Positions 1 to 6,847 of a DNA stretch of 29,368 nucleotides are shown here, one piece after another (position 1 is the stretch's first letter; each line of letters starts with the position of its first letter). The position numbers were made by a program, and so were the translations under genes. This DNA is from an uncultured Faecalibacterium sp. (GTDB lineage: Bacteria; Bacillota; Clostridia; Oscillospirales; Ruminococcaceae). The notes beneath the pieces are model-generated. The model searched no databases. It was not told the origin of the DNA and worked only from the letters and a program-made list of their open reading frames with translations. The stretch is from contig CAKTCK010000025.1 in assembly GCA_934539245.1 (NCBI GenBank), forward strand, positions 1-29,368. Reading direction: 5' to 3'.

Positions 1-1290
1 CAGAAGCCGGAACCGGACCCCAAGCCCGAGGACTACAAGCCCGAGTGGGAGACCTACACCGAGCTGGAGACCCTGAACAGCATGATCCCCATCTGGAAGA
101 AGCAGAAGAGCGAAGTGACCGACGAGGAGTACAACAGCTTCTACAAGGATAAGTTCGGCGATTACGCCGACCCCGCCCGGGTCATCGTGAGCCGCACCGA
201 GGGCACTGCCAACTACAACGCCCTGCTGTTCGTGCCCAGCCACCGCCCCTACGATTTCTACACCAAGGACTACGAGAAGGGTCTGGCGCTGTACGCTTCC
301 GGCGTGCTGATTATGGAAAAGTGCGCCGACCTGCTGCCGGATTATTTCAGCTTTGTAAAGGGCATCGTGGACAGTCAAGATCTGAGCCTGAACATCAGCC
401 GTGAGATGCTGCAGAAGGACAGCCAGCTGAAGCTGATCCACAACGCACTGGAAAAGAAGATCAAGAACGAACTGCACGCTATGCTGAACAACGACCGTGC
501 AAAGTACGAGGAGTTCTGGAAGGAGTTTGGCCGTCAGATCAAGTTTGGTGCTTACTCTGACTACGGGATGCACGCCGAGCTGCTGCGCGACCTGCTGCTG
601 TTCTGGTCCGCCAAGGAGCAGAAGATGGTCACCCTGCAGGAGTACATCGACAAGATGCCCGCAGAGCAGAAGTACATCTACTTTGCCGCAGGCGATTCCA
701 CCGACCGTCTGGCAAAGCTGCCCTCCGCAGAGCTGGTGCTGGACAAGGGCTTTGACGTGCTGCTGCTGACCGAGGACGTGGATGAGTTCTGCCTGCAGAT
801 TTTGCACAGCTACCCCCGCAAGGATGCCGAGGGCAAGGACGGCACTGTGGAGTTCAAGAATGTGAACAGCGGTGATCTGGGTCTGGAATCCGAGGAGGAG
901 AAGAAGGCCGCCGAGGATGCCACCGCCGAGAACAAGGCACTGTTTGATGCCATGAAGGACGCTTTGAACGGCAAGGTGAAGGAGGTCAAGGTCTCCACCC
1001 GCCTGAAGGATCACCCCGTCTGCCTGAGCGCTGACGGCCCGCTGTCCATCGAGATGGAGAAGGTGCTGTCCAAGCAGCCCGGCAGCGAGGGCGTGAAGAG
1101 CGACAAGGTGCTGGAGCTGAACGTGAACCACCCCGTTTTTGCCGCCCTGAAAGCCGCACAGGAGGCCGGTGACACCGAGAAGCTGAACAAGTACAGCGCA
1201 CTGCTGTACGCACAGGCACAGCTGATCGAGGGTCTGCCCGTGGACGACCCCGCCGCTTACGCCGAGGCCGTTTGCAGCCTGATGAAGTAA
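1..1290 (+). CDS. htpG: Molecular chaperone HtpG (Hsp90), 5'-truncated by window edge
   Basis: Cytosolic ATP-dependent Hsp90 chaperone. The reading frame is open from base 1, so the gene begins upstream of the window. About 429 codons remain, covering the middle and C-terminal dimerisation domains; the N-terminal ATPase domain is missing. Visible hallmarks are the middle-domain stretch 'SVxxxVPSHRPYDFY'-like (FVPSHRPYDFY, near nt 229-261) and the family signature GIVDSQDLSLNISREMLQ (nt 364-417). These match the 'GLIDSxDLPLNVSRExLQ' region of Hsp90s. The first ATG in the window (82) is internal and not a start. A hairpin terminator follows the stop directly, so htpG is the last gene of its transcript. 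Confidence 0.95.
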   Translation, partial: QKPEPDPKPEDYKPEWETYTELETLNSMIPIWKKQKSEVTDEEYNSFYKDKFGDYADPARVIVSRTEGTANYNALLFVPSHRPYDFYTKDYEKGLALYASGVLIMEKCADLLPDYFSFVKGIVDSQDLSLNISREMLQKDSQLKLIHNALEKKIKNELHAMLNNDRAKYEEFWKEFGRQIKFGAYSDYGMHAELLRDLLLFWSAKEQKMVTLQEYIDKMPAEQKYIYFAAGDSTDRLAKLPSAELVLDKGFDVLLLTEDVDEFCLQILHSYPRKDAEGKDGTVEFKNVNSGDLGLESEEEKKAAEDATAENKALFDAMKDALNGKVKEVKVSTRLKDHPVCLSADGPLSIEMEKVLSKQPGSEGVKSDKVLELNVNHPVFAALKAAQEAGDTEKLNKYSALLYAQAQLIEGLPVDDPAAYAEAVCSLMK

Positions 1291-1300
1291 GTTTTTATAG

Positions 1301-1337
1301 AGAGGCCGTTGTGCATTTGCGCAGCGGTCTCTTTTTG
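1301..1337 (+). terminator. Intrinsic terminator of htpG
   Basis: AGAGGCCGTTG (1301-1311) pairs with CAGCGGTCTCT (1322-1332) through 11 pairs including two G-T wobbles. The loop is 10 nt and is followed by a T run. It begins 10 nt after the htpG stop. Confidence 0.85.
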
Positions 1338-1465
1338 TGTCAACGATTTTAAATGGCCTCCGCGTGCGCTTTGGCCATCTTCAGCGGAAGAGATATTTTT
1401 AATTTTTCGCTTGTCGCGGTCTGCGGACCGCTCCAAGCGCATTTTCACGGGATAGAAATACCCCC

Positions 1466-1494
1466 TTAACAAAAGGGCCGCGCTCCGCTATAAT
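1466..1494 (+). promoter_or_regulatory. Sigma-A-type promoter of the XpaC-like gene
   Basis: TTAACA (1466-1471) is followed after exactly 17 bp by a perfect TATAAT (1489-1494). Transcription would start near 1501, leaving a leader of about 45 nt before the ATG at 1548. The -10 box lies inside the loop of an imperfect palindrome (1472-1514). Confidence 0.7.
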
Positions 1495-1514
1495 AGAGTG
1501 GAACGCGGTCTTTT
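1472..1514 (+). other. Terminator-like hairpin enclosing the -10 box
   Basis: Bases 1472-1486 pair with 1500-1514: 14 of 15 positions pair, three of them as G-T wobbles. The 13-nt loop (1487-1499) contains TATAAT. The 3' side runs into TTTTATTTTT, so RNA arriving from upstream could terminate here. A transcript starting at about 1501 would contain only the 3' arm and escape. It could therefore be a back-up terminator for htpG or, as DNA, an operator over the promoter. Confidence 0.55.
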
Positions 1515-1547
1515 ATTTTTATCTTTCTGTGAAAGGAATTCTGTTTC

Positions 1548-2654
1548 ATGGAGCCGAGAAAACATTATTTTGCAAAGATCCCCACCATTGCCATCTTTAT
1601 CGTGATGGCGATGTCCGGGCCGTTGGGGGTGCTGTTGTTTATCCTGAAAGGCATCGACCAGAAGGTGCAGAAGGAAGAGCAGGAAGCCGCCCGTGCCCGG
1701 GGCGACTACCGCCCCGACCCAGAGCCTGCACCAATGCAAAACACAGACGCATCCTATGGGCAGGACATCCCAACGGCAGAGCAGAAAAGCGCCAAACAGT
1801 GGCATAAGAATATTGCCACTCTCTGCACCATTATGGGTGCCGTTTTCCTGTTTGCCGGAGTGACGGATGCGGTGGATATCATCAGTGCATGGCAGGTGCT
1901 GCCTGACCCCGGGGAGTTGTTTTCCGATATCGTCATGGCCATTGGCGGCGGCGGTGCGCTGCTGACCGGCCTGCGGATGAACCGCACCCACAAGCTGGAG
2001 CGGCTGCTGGATAAGGTGGTAGGTGAGCGGGATAACATCCCCCTGCCGGAGCTGTTTGCCGCTGCCGGGGTGGACGCTGCCCGGGGACGCGCTGCGGTGA
2101 AAAGCGCCATCGAGCACGGATACTTCGGCGCAGACGCCTATATTGACAACCGCACCGACACGCTGGTGGTGCGGGGCGCGGCACCGCAGCCGAAAAAGCC
2201 CGCACCCACTCCGGGACCCAAGCCCCAGCCCGCCGCAGAGGACGAATATGCCGCCCTGCTGCGCCAGCTGCGGGAGGTGAACGATGCCATCCCTGACCCG
2301 GTGATGAGCGCGAAGATCTCCCGGCTGGAAGAAGTCAGCGGGCGCATCTTTGCGCTGGCGCAGAAGGACCCGGAGAAAAAGGCGCAGCTGCAAAAGTTTA
2401 TGAACTACTATCTGCCCACTGCGCTCAAGCTGCTGAACACCTATGCCAGCCTTTCCGGGCAGGCGGTGGAGGGCACGAACATCACCGACGCCAAGCACAG
2501 CATCGAGCGCAGCATGGACCTGCTGGTGACCGCCTTTGAAAACCAGCTGGACAAGCTGTTCCAAGCCGATGCGCTGGACGTGAACGCCGACATTGCCGCA
2601 CTGGAAGGGATGCTGAACCTTGACGGACTGACCGGCAGCGAATTTACCCGCTGA
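1548..2654 (+). CDS. XpaC / 5-bromo-4-chloroindolyl phosphate hydrolysis family membrane protein
   Basis: A 368-aa membrane protein. Hydrophobic segments lie at about residues 11-35, 89-110 and 125-143, with a charged loop between the first two. Residues about 145-210 form a small helical module (RLLDKVVGERDNIPLPELF...YFGADAYID), a pattern common in clostridial membrane proteins. A Pro-rich linker (about 211-230) precedes a helical C-terminal domain (about 235-360) resembling XpaC-type proteins. That family is named after a screening phenotype; its true biochemical role is not established, and it is often found near TelA-like tellurite-resistance proteins. No telA is adjacent here. GAAAGGA (1531-1537) is the ribosome-binding site for the ATG at 1548. 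It appears monocistronic, with its own promoter and terminator. Confidence 0.65.
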   Translation: MEPRKHYFAKIPTIAIFIVMAMSGPLGVLLFILKGIDQKVQKEEQEAARARGDYRPDPEPAPMQNTDASYGQDIPTAEQKSAKQWHKNIATLCTIMGAVFLFAGVTDAVDIISAWQVLPDPGELFSDIVMAIGGGGALLTGLRMNRTHKLERLLDKVVGERDNIPLPELFAAAGVDAARGRAAVKSAIEHGYFGADAYIDNRTDTLVVRGAAPQPKKPAPTPGPKPQPAAEDEYAALLRQLREVNDAIPDPVMSAKISRLEEVSGRIFALAQKDPEKKAQLQKFMNYYLPTALKLLNTYASLSGQAVEGTNITDAKHSIERSMDLLVTAFENQLDKLFQADALDVNADIAALEGMLNLDGLTGSEFTR

Positions 2655-2656
2655 AC

Positions 2657-2700
2657 CACACCCCCGCACCCGATGGCTGCATCGACGCGGGGTGTTTTTT
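2657..2700 (+). terminator. Intrinsic terminator of the XpaC-like gene
   Basis: CACCCCCGC (2659-2667) pairs with GCGGGGTG (2687-2694) with one bulged C. An inner CGATG/CATCG helix (2671-2675 with 2680-2684) sits on top, and six T follow. Confidence 0.8.
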
Positions 2701-2982
2701 GTGCAAAGTGCAATTTTCCATCCCGTCATTTTTGGGCGCTGCGCTCAAAATTCCGGGATTTGTGTGCATTTATGCCAAGCATTCCGCTTTGACAGAAAAA
2801 CTTTTATTTTATTTGTTCTCAAGCAACCGATCGGGCTGCACAGGCGTTTTTTGCAACTTTTCATCGAGATGCAACAATAACACATGGTTTTTTGCGTTGT
2901 GTTTGACTATTATAGAAGCAGCTACGGCAGCTGCGAACGGCTGCATCGACTTTTCCGATGATAATAGTAGGAGGAAATTTCC
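2701..2982 (+). promoter_or_regulatory. galK upstream region with structured leader
   Basis: This AT-richer gene-free stretch precedes galKT. A -10-like TATTAT (2908-2913) is present but has no good -35. ACTATTAT (2906-2913) is the reverse complement of ATAATAGT (2961-2968), which touches the AGGAGG ribosome-binding site (2969-2974). Between them lies a 6-bp hairpin, GCAGCT/AGCTGC (2918-2923 with 2929-2934). The arrangement could be an operator pair or an RNA fold near the ribosome-binding site. No specific regulator can be named from sequence alone. Confidence 0.4.
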
Positions 2983-4269
2983 ATGATGAAGTCCATTTCC
3001 ACCTGGAAGCAGGAGCTGACCGAGGGCGCATACGCTGCGCGTCTGGCTGCGCTGTACTGCTGCACCCCCGACGAGACCCCTGCACAGGCAGCCCGCTATG
3101 CGGCTGTTCTGGACGGGTTAGAGACTACCTTTGGCGCACATACCAAGGCCGGTCTGTATAGTGCCCCCGGCCGCACCGAGATCGGCGGCAACCACACCGA
3201 CCACCAGCATGGTCGTGTGCTGGCAGGCAGCGTAAACATTGATATGATCGCTGCTGCCGCCCCCAACAGCCTGAACCAGCTGCGCGTGCAGAGCGAGGGG
3301 TACGACCTGTGCGTCATCGACCTTGACGACCTGACCGCCCGCAAGGAGGAGGAGAACACCACCGCCTCCCTGCTGCGCGGCGAGTGCGAAGCTTTCCGTC
3401 AGCGTGGCGCAAAGCTGTCCGGTTTGGACGTGTACATCTCCTCCAACGTGCCCAAGGGCAGCGGCGTTTCTTCCTCTGCCGCCTTTGAGGTGCTGGTCGG
3501 CGTGATTTTGAACGACTGCTTCATGGCTGAAAAGGTCTCCCCCATCGCCATTGCACAGATCGGCCAGTGGGCTGAAAATGTGTACTTTGGCAAGCCCTGC
3601 GGCCTGATGGATCAGATGGCCTCCAGCGTGGGCAACATTATCACCATCGACTTTGCCGACAAGGAAAACCCTGATGTAGAGCCGGTGCAGGTGGACTTTT
3701 CCAAGGCCGGTCTGGCGCTGTGCATTCTGGACTCCGGTGCAGACCACGCCGACCTGACCGACGAGTACGCCGCCATTCCCAACGAGTGCCGTGCTGTGGC
3801 CGCTGTGTGCGGCGGCGAGGTGCTGCGGGACGTGCTTTTCGAGACTTTCCTTGCCAATATCCCGGCCTGCCGCAAGCAGTGCGGCGACCGCGCTGTGCTG
3901 CGCGCCTTCCACTTCTACGCCGATAATGACCGCGTACCCCAGCAGGTAGCCGCCCTGCGCGAGGGCGACTTTGACGCCTTTTTGCAGATGGTGACCGCCT
4001 CCGGCGACAGCAGCTGGGAGTATTTGCAGAACGTCATCCCCGCCGGTTACAAGGAGCATCAGGAGGTGGCCGTGACCATCGCCGCTGCCAAGCACTATCT
4101 GGGCGGCAAGGGCGCTGTGCGCGTGCACGGCGGCGGTTTTGCCGGTACGGTGCAGGCCTTTGTGCCGGTGGAGATGCTGGCAGACTTTAAGGCCAATATG
4201 GAAAAGATCCTCGGCGCTGGCCGCTGCCATGTGCTGAACATCCGCCCCGAAGGAGGTGCTGTGCTGTGA
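2983..4269 (+). CDS. galK: Galactokinase
   Basis: Phosphorylates alpha-D-galactose with ATP to galactose 1-phosphate, the first committed step of the Leloir pathway, in the cytosol. The 428-aa GHMP kinase shows all three family motifs. These are the sugar-binding signature GRTEIGGNHTDHQ (from residue 63), the ATP loop PKGSGVSSSAAFE (157-169) and the C-terminal HGGGFAGTVQAF (from 382). It is slightly longer than the usual 390 aa because of an N-terminal extension of about 35 residues before the sugar motif. AGGAGG (2969-2974) lies 8 nt before the ATG at 2983; a second ATG follows at 2986. The stop overlaps the galT start by 4 nt, so the two genes are translationally coupled. Confidence 0.95.
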   Translation: MMKSISTWKQELTEGAYAARLAALYCCTPDETPAQAARYAAVLDGLETTFGAHTKAGLYSAPGRTEIGGNHTDHQHGRVLAGSVNIDMIAAAAPNSLNQLRVQSEGYDLCVIDLDDLTARKEEENTTASLLRGECEAFRQRGAKLSGLDVYISSNVPKGSGVSSSAAFEVLVGVILNDCFMAEKVSPIAIAQIGQWAENVYFGKPCGLMDQMASSVGNIITIDFADKENPDVEPVQVDFSKAGLALCILDSGADHADLTDEYAAIPNECRAVAAVCGGEVLRDVLFETFLANIPACRKQCGDRAVLRAFHFYADNDRVPQQVAALREGDFDAFLQMVTASGDSSWEYLQNVIPAGYKEHQEVAVTIAAAKHYLGGKGAVRVHGGGFAGTVQAFVPVEMLADFKANMEKILGAGRCHVLNIRPEGGAVL

Positions 4270-5765
4270 TCTCCACTGCCATCCAGCAGCTCGTGAACTA
4301 CGGGCTGGACACCGGGCTCATCTTGCCCGATGACGAGATCTATATCCGCAACCAGCTGCTGATGACCATGCAGCTGGACGACTTTACCGCCCCGGACAGC
4401 GAGGTATGCTATACCGATCTGGAAAGCATCCTCAAGACCCTTGTGGACGACGCCGTTGCCCGCGGCGTGTGCGCGGACAACTCCACCGCACGCGATCTGT
4501 TCGACACCAAGCTGATGGGCGTGCTGACCCCGCGCCCCAGCATCGTACGCGCCAACTTTGAGGAGCGGTACGAAAACGAAGGCCCGCAGGCCGCCACCGA
4601 CTGGTTCTACAAGTTCAGTCAGGATACCGATTACATCCGCCGCTACCGCATCAAGCGCGATCTGAAGTGGGTCACCAAGACCGCGTACGGCGATTTGGAT
4701 ATCACCATCAACCTGTCCAAGCCGGAAAAGGACCCCAAGGCCATTGCCGCCGCAAAGCTTGCACCCCAGAGCGCTTACCCCAAGTGCCAGCTGTGCGTGG
4801 AGAACGAGGGCTACGCAGGCCGCATGAACCACCCCGCCCGCGAGAATCACCGCATCATCCCGCTAACTATCAACGACAGTGCGTGGAATTTGCAGTACAG
4901 CCCCTACGTTTACTACAACGAACACTGTATCGTGTTCAATAACCAGCACACCCCTATGAAGATCGAGCGGGCAACCTTCCGCAAGCTGCTGGATTTTGTG
5001 GGCCTGTTCCCCCACTACTTTGTGGGCAGCAACGCTGACCTGCCCATCGTGGGCGGCAGCATCCTGAGCCACGACCACTTCCAAGGCGGTCACTACGAGT
5101 TCGCCATGGCCAAGGCTCCCATTGAAAAGCCTTGGGTGTTCCCCGGCTTTGAGGATGTGGAAGCCGGTATCGTGCACTGGCCCATGAGCTGCATCCGTCT
5201 GACCTGTGCGGACGATGCACGCCTTGTGGAGCTGGCCGATAAGCTGCTGGCTGCTTGGCGCGGCTACACCGACGAGAGCTGCTTTATCTTCGCCGAGACC
5301 GATGGCGAGCCCCACAACACCATCACCCCCATCGCCCGGATGCGGGACGGCAAGTATCAGCTGGACTTGGTGCTGCGCAACAACATCACCACTCCGGAGC
5401 ATCCGCTGGGTGTGTACCACCCCCATGCCAAGCTGCACCACATCAAAAAGGAGAACATCGGCCTCATTGAGGTGATGGGTCTGGCCGTGCTTCCCAGCCG
5501 TCTGAAGCAGGAGCTGTTCGACCTTGCCGATGTGCTGGTGGCACACCTGCCCACCGCAGAGTATCCCGAAGCCCTGCAAAAGCACGCTGCGTGGGCAGAA
5601 GAGATCCTTGCAAAGCACCCGGAGCTGAACGCCGACAATGTGCACCTGATTTTGCAGGACGAGGTAGGGTATGTGTTTGCACAAGTGCTGGCCGATGCCG
5701 GTGTGTACAAGCTGGATGAAGCCGGCCGTGCCGGTTTTGTCCGCTTTCTTGAAAGCGTAAAATAA
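4266..5765 (+). CDS. galT: UDP-glucose--hexose-1-phosphate uridylyltransferase, class II
   Basis: Exchanges galactose 1-phosphate with UDP-glucose to give glucose 1-phosphate and UDP-galactose. Its 499 aa match the long Firmicute class II GalT, not the 350-aa class I enzyme. The characteristic SHDHFQGGHYEFAMAKA block begins at residue 268, and a conserved HPHAKLHHIKKENIGLIEVMG-type block sits near residue 385. The start is GTG at 4266, overlapping the galK stop. AGGAGG at 4251-4256 supports that start. UDP-galactose 4-epimerase (galE), needed to complete the cycle, is not in the window. Confidence 0.95.
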   Translation: MISTAIQQLVNYGLDTGLILPDDEIYIRNQLLMTMQLDDFTAPDSEVCYTDLESILKTLVDDAVARGVCADNSTARDLFDTKLMGVLTPRPSIVRANFEERYENEGPQAATDWFYKFSQDTDYIRRYRIKRDLKWVTKTAYGDLDITINLSKPEKDPKAIAAAKLAPQSAYPKCQLCVENEGYAGRMNHPARENHRIIPLTINDSAWNLQYSPYVYYNEHCIVFNNQHTPMKIERATFRKLLDFVGLFPHYFVGSNADLPIVGGSILSHDHFQGGHYEFAMAKAPIEKPWVFPGFEDVEAGIVHWPMSCIRLTCADDARLVELADKLLAAWRGYTDESCFIFAETDGEPHNTITPIARMRDGKYQLDLVLRNNITTPEHPLGVYHPHAKLHHIKKENIGLIEVMGLAVLPSRLKQELFDLADVLVAHLPTAEYPEALQKHAAWAEEILAKHPELNADNVHLILQDEVGYVFAQVLADAGVYKLDEAGRAGFVRFLESVK

Positions 5766-5778
5766 ACCATAACTCACC

Positions 5779-5816
5779 AAGGCTGTTGCACCTATTATAG
5801 CGCAACAGCCTTTTTT
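5779..5816 (+). terminator. Intrinsic terminator of galKT
   Basis: AAGGCTGTTGC (5779-5789) pairs perfectly with GCAACAGCCTT (5802-5812), followed by a T run. The 12-nt loop contains CTATTATAG, a 9-mer also seen at 2907-2915 and, reversed, at 1488-1496. Confidence 0.92.
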
Positions 5817-5869
5817 AGAGCACAGTATCGCGCAAAAAGAACTTTTTCTTTACTCTCTCCTGTGAAAAA

Positions 5870-5905
5870 GTCAACCGGGAAGATCCGCAAATCTTCCCGG
5901 TTGAC
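5870..5905. repeat. 15-bp perfect inverted repeat upstream of cutC
   Basis: GTCAACCGGGAAGAT (5870-5884) and ATCTTCCCGGTTGAC (5891-5905) are exact reverse complements separated by 6 nt. On the + strand it is followed by AAATTAAAATTTT and not a T run. Read on the minus strand it is followed by TTTTT, so it would work best as a terminator of antisense transcription. The right arm also ends in TTGACA (5901-5906), a perfect -35 hexamer, though no convincing -10 follows at 16-18 bp. It may be a terminator, an operator, or both. Confidence 0.8.
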
Positions 5906-5955
5906 AAATTAAAATTTTCATTTCGCATCGTTATTTTTTATGGAGGTATCCGCTT

Positions 5956-6723
5956 ATGCAATACACCTTGGAAGTATGCGTAGACAGCACAGCCAGCGCG
6001 CTGGCAGCAAAACGCGGCGGCGCTGACCGGCTGGAGCTGTGCGCCGACCTGATCATCGGCGGCACTACCCCTTCCCCTGCCCTGCTGCGTCAGGTCAAGG
6101 CCGAGACCGGTCTGCCGGTACGGGCGCTCGTCCGTCCCCGCTTCGGTGATTTTTGCTACGACCGCTACGAGCTGGCACAGATGGCTGAATGCGCCGCTGA
6201 GCTGGTCGCCGCCGGTGCGGACGGCATCGTGACCGGCGTGCTGACCCCGACGGGGGCGTTAGATACCGATGCCCTGCGCCCCATCTACGCCGCAGCCCGG
6301 CAGGCGGCAGAAAAAGCCCACCGCACCGTGGACTGCACCCTGCACCGCGCCTTTGATGTCTGCTGCGACCCCTTTGCCGCACTGGAAGCTGCAAAGCAGC
6401 TGGGGCTTGCCACCATCCTGACCAGCGGACAGACCGCAAGCGCTCCGCAGGGTGCTGCCCTGCTGCGCCAGCTGGTGGATGCTGCCGGGCAGGAGGTAGA
6501 AATATTGGTGGGCGCAGGTGTTTCCGCCGCCAACATACCCGCCCTTGCCGCCCAGACCGGTGCCCGGGCGTTCCACCTTTCCGGCAAGCAAGTGCTGGAC
6601 AGCCGCATGACCTTCCGGCGGGAGGGCGTGCCCATGGGGCTGCCGGGCTTTTCGGAGTTTGAGATATGGCAGACCAGCGAAGCAAACATCCGTGCCGCCC
6701 GCACCGCACTGGATGCGCTGTAA
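5956..6723 (+). CDS. cutC: CutC family protein (copper homeostasis)
   Basis: A 255-aa cytoplasmic TIM-barrel protein of the CutC family, at the usual family length. Visible conserved elements are the N-terminal LEVCVDS, GADRLELCADLIIGGTTPS, VRPRFGDFCY, DGIVTGVL, the CTLHRAFD strand with its conserved His, and ILTSGQTASA. The family was named for copper tolerance in E. coli, but its direct role in copper handling has been questioned. A metal or sugar-phosphate enzyme activity remains possible. GGAGG (5942-5946) lies 9 nt before the ATG. The gene stands alone between two terminator-like hairpins. Confidence 0.93.
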   Translation: MQYTLEVCVDSTASALAAKRGGADRLELCADLIIGGTTPSPALLRQVKAETGLPVRALVRPRFGDFCYDRYELAQMAECAAELVAAGADGIVTGVLTPTGALDTDALRPIYAAARQAAEKAHRTVDCTLHRAFDVCCDPFAALEAAKQLGLATILTSGQTASAPQGAALLRQLVDAAGQEVEILVGAGVSAANIPALAAQTGARAFHLSGKQVLDSRMTFRREGVPMGLPGFSEFEIWQTSEANIRAARTALDAL

Positions 6724-6743
6724 CGGACACTTCCCGTGAAAAT

Positions 6744-6779
6744 GCAAAATCGGGCAGCCCGCAGGCTGCCCGATTTTGC
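6744..6779. terminator. Bidirectional terminator between cutC and the ABC exporter
   Basis: GCAAAATCGGGCAGCC (6744-6759) and GGCTGCCCGATTTTGC (6764-6779) form a 16-bp perfect stem with a CGCA tetraloop. The A- and T-rich ends of the arms supply U-rich RNA in both directions. It lies between the 3' ends of two convergent units. Confidence 0.85.
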
Positions 6780-6847
6780 TCTATTCAAATGATTTTTCCG
6801 CTGAATATGCCCAGAGCAAAACGGAGGGCATTCCAAATCGTCCCACT

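Noticed and set aside
1488..2729. 413-codon open frame on the minus strand opposite the XpaC-like gene
   Set aside because: Low-complexity His/Gln/Gly-rich translation, opposite a gene with promoter, ribosome-binding site and terminator; long antisense frames are expected at this GC content.
3118..4230. Long minus-strand frame opposite galK
   Set aside because: A mirror of galK codon bias, with no start signal or recognisable motif.
5793..5798. TATTAT in the galKT terminator loop as a promoter
   Set aside because: No -35 at a proper distance on either strand.
5901..5929. Full promoter for cutC using TTGACA at 5901
   Set aside because: No acceptable -10 lies 16-18 bp downstream; only the -35 half is convincing, so it was not listed as a promoter.
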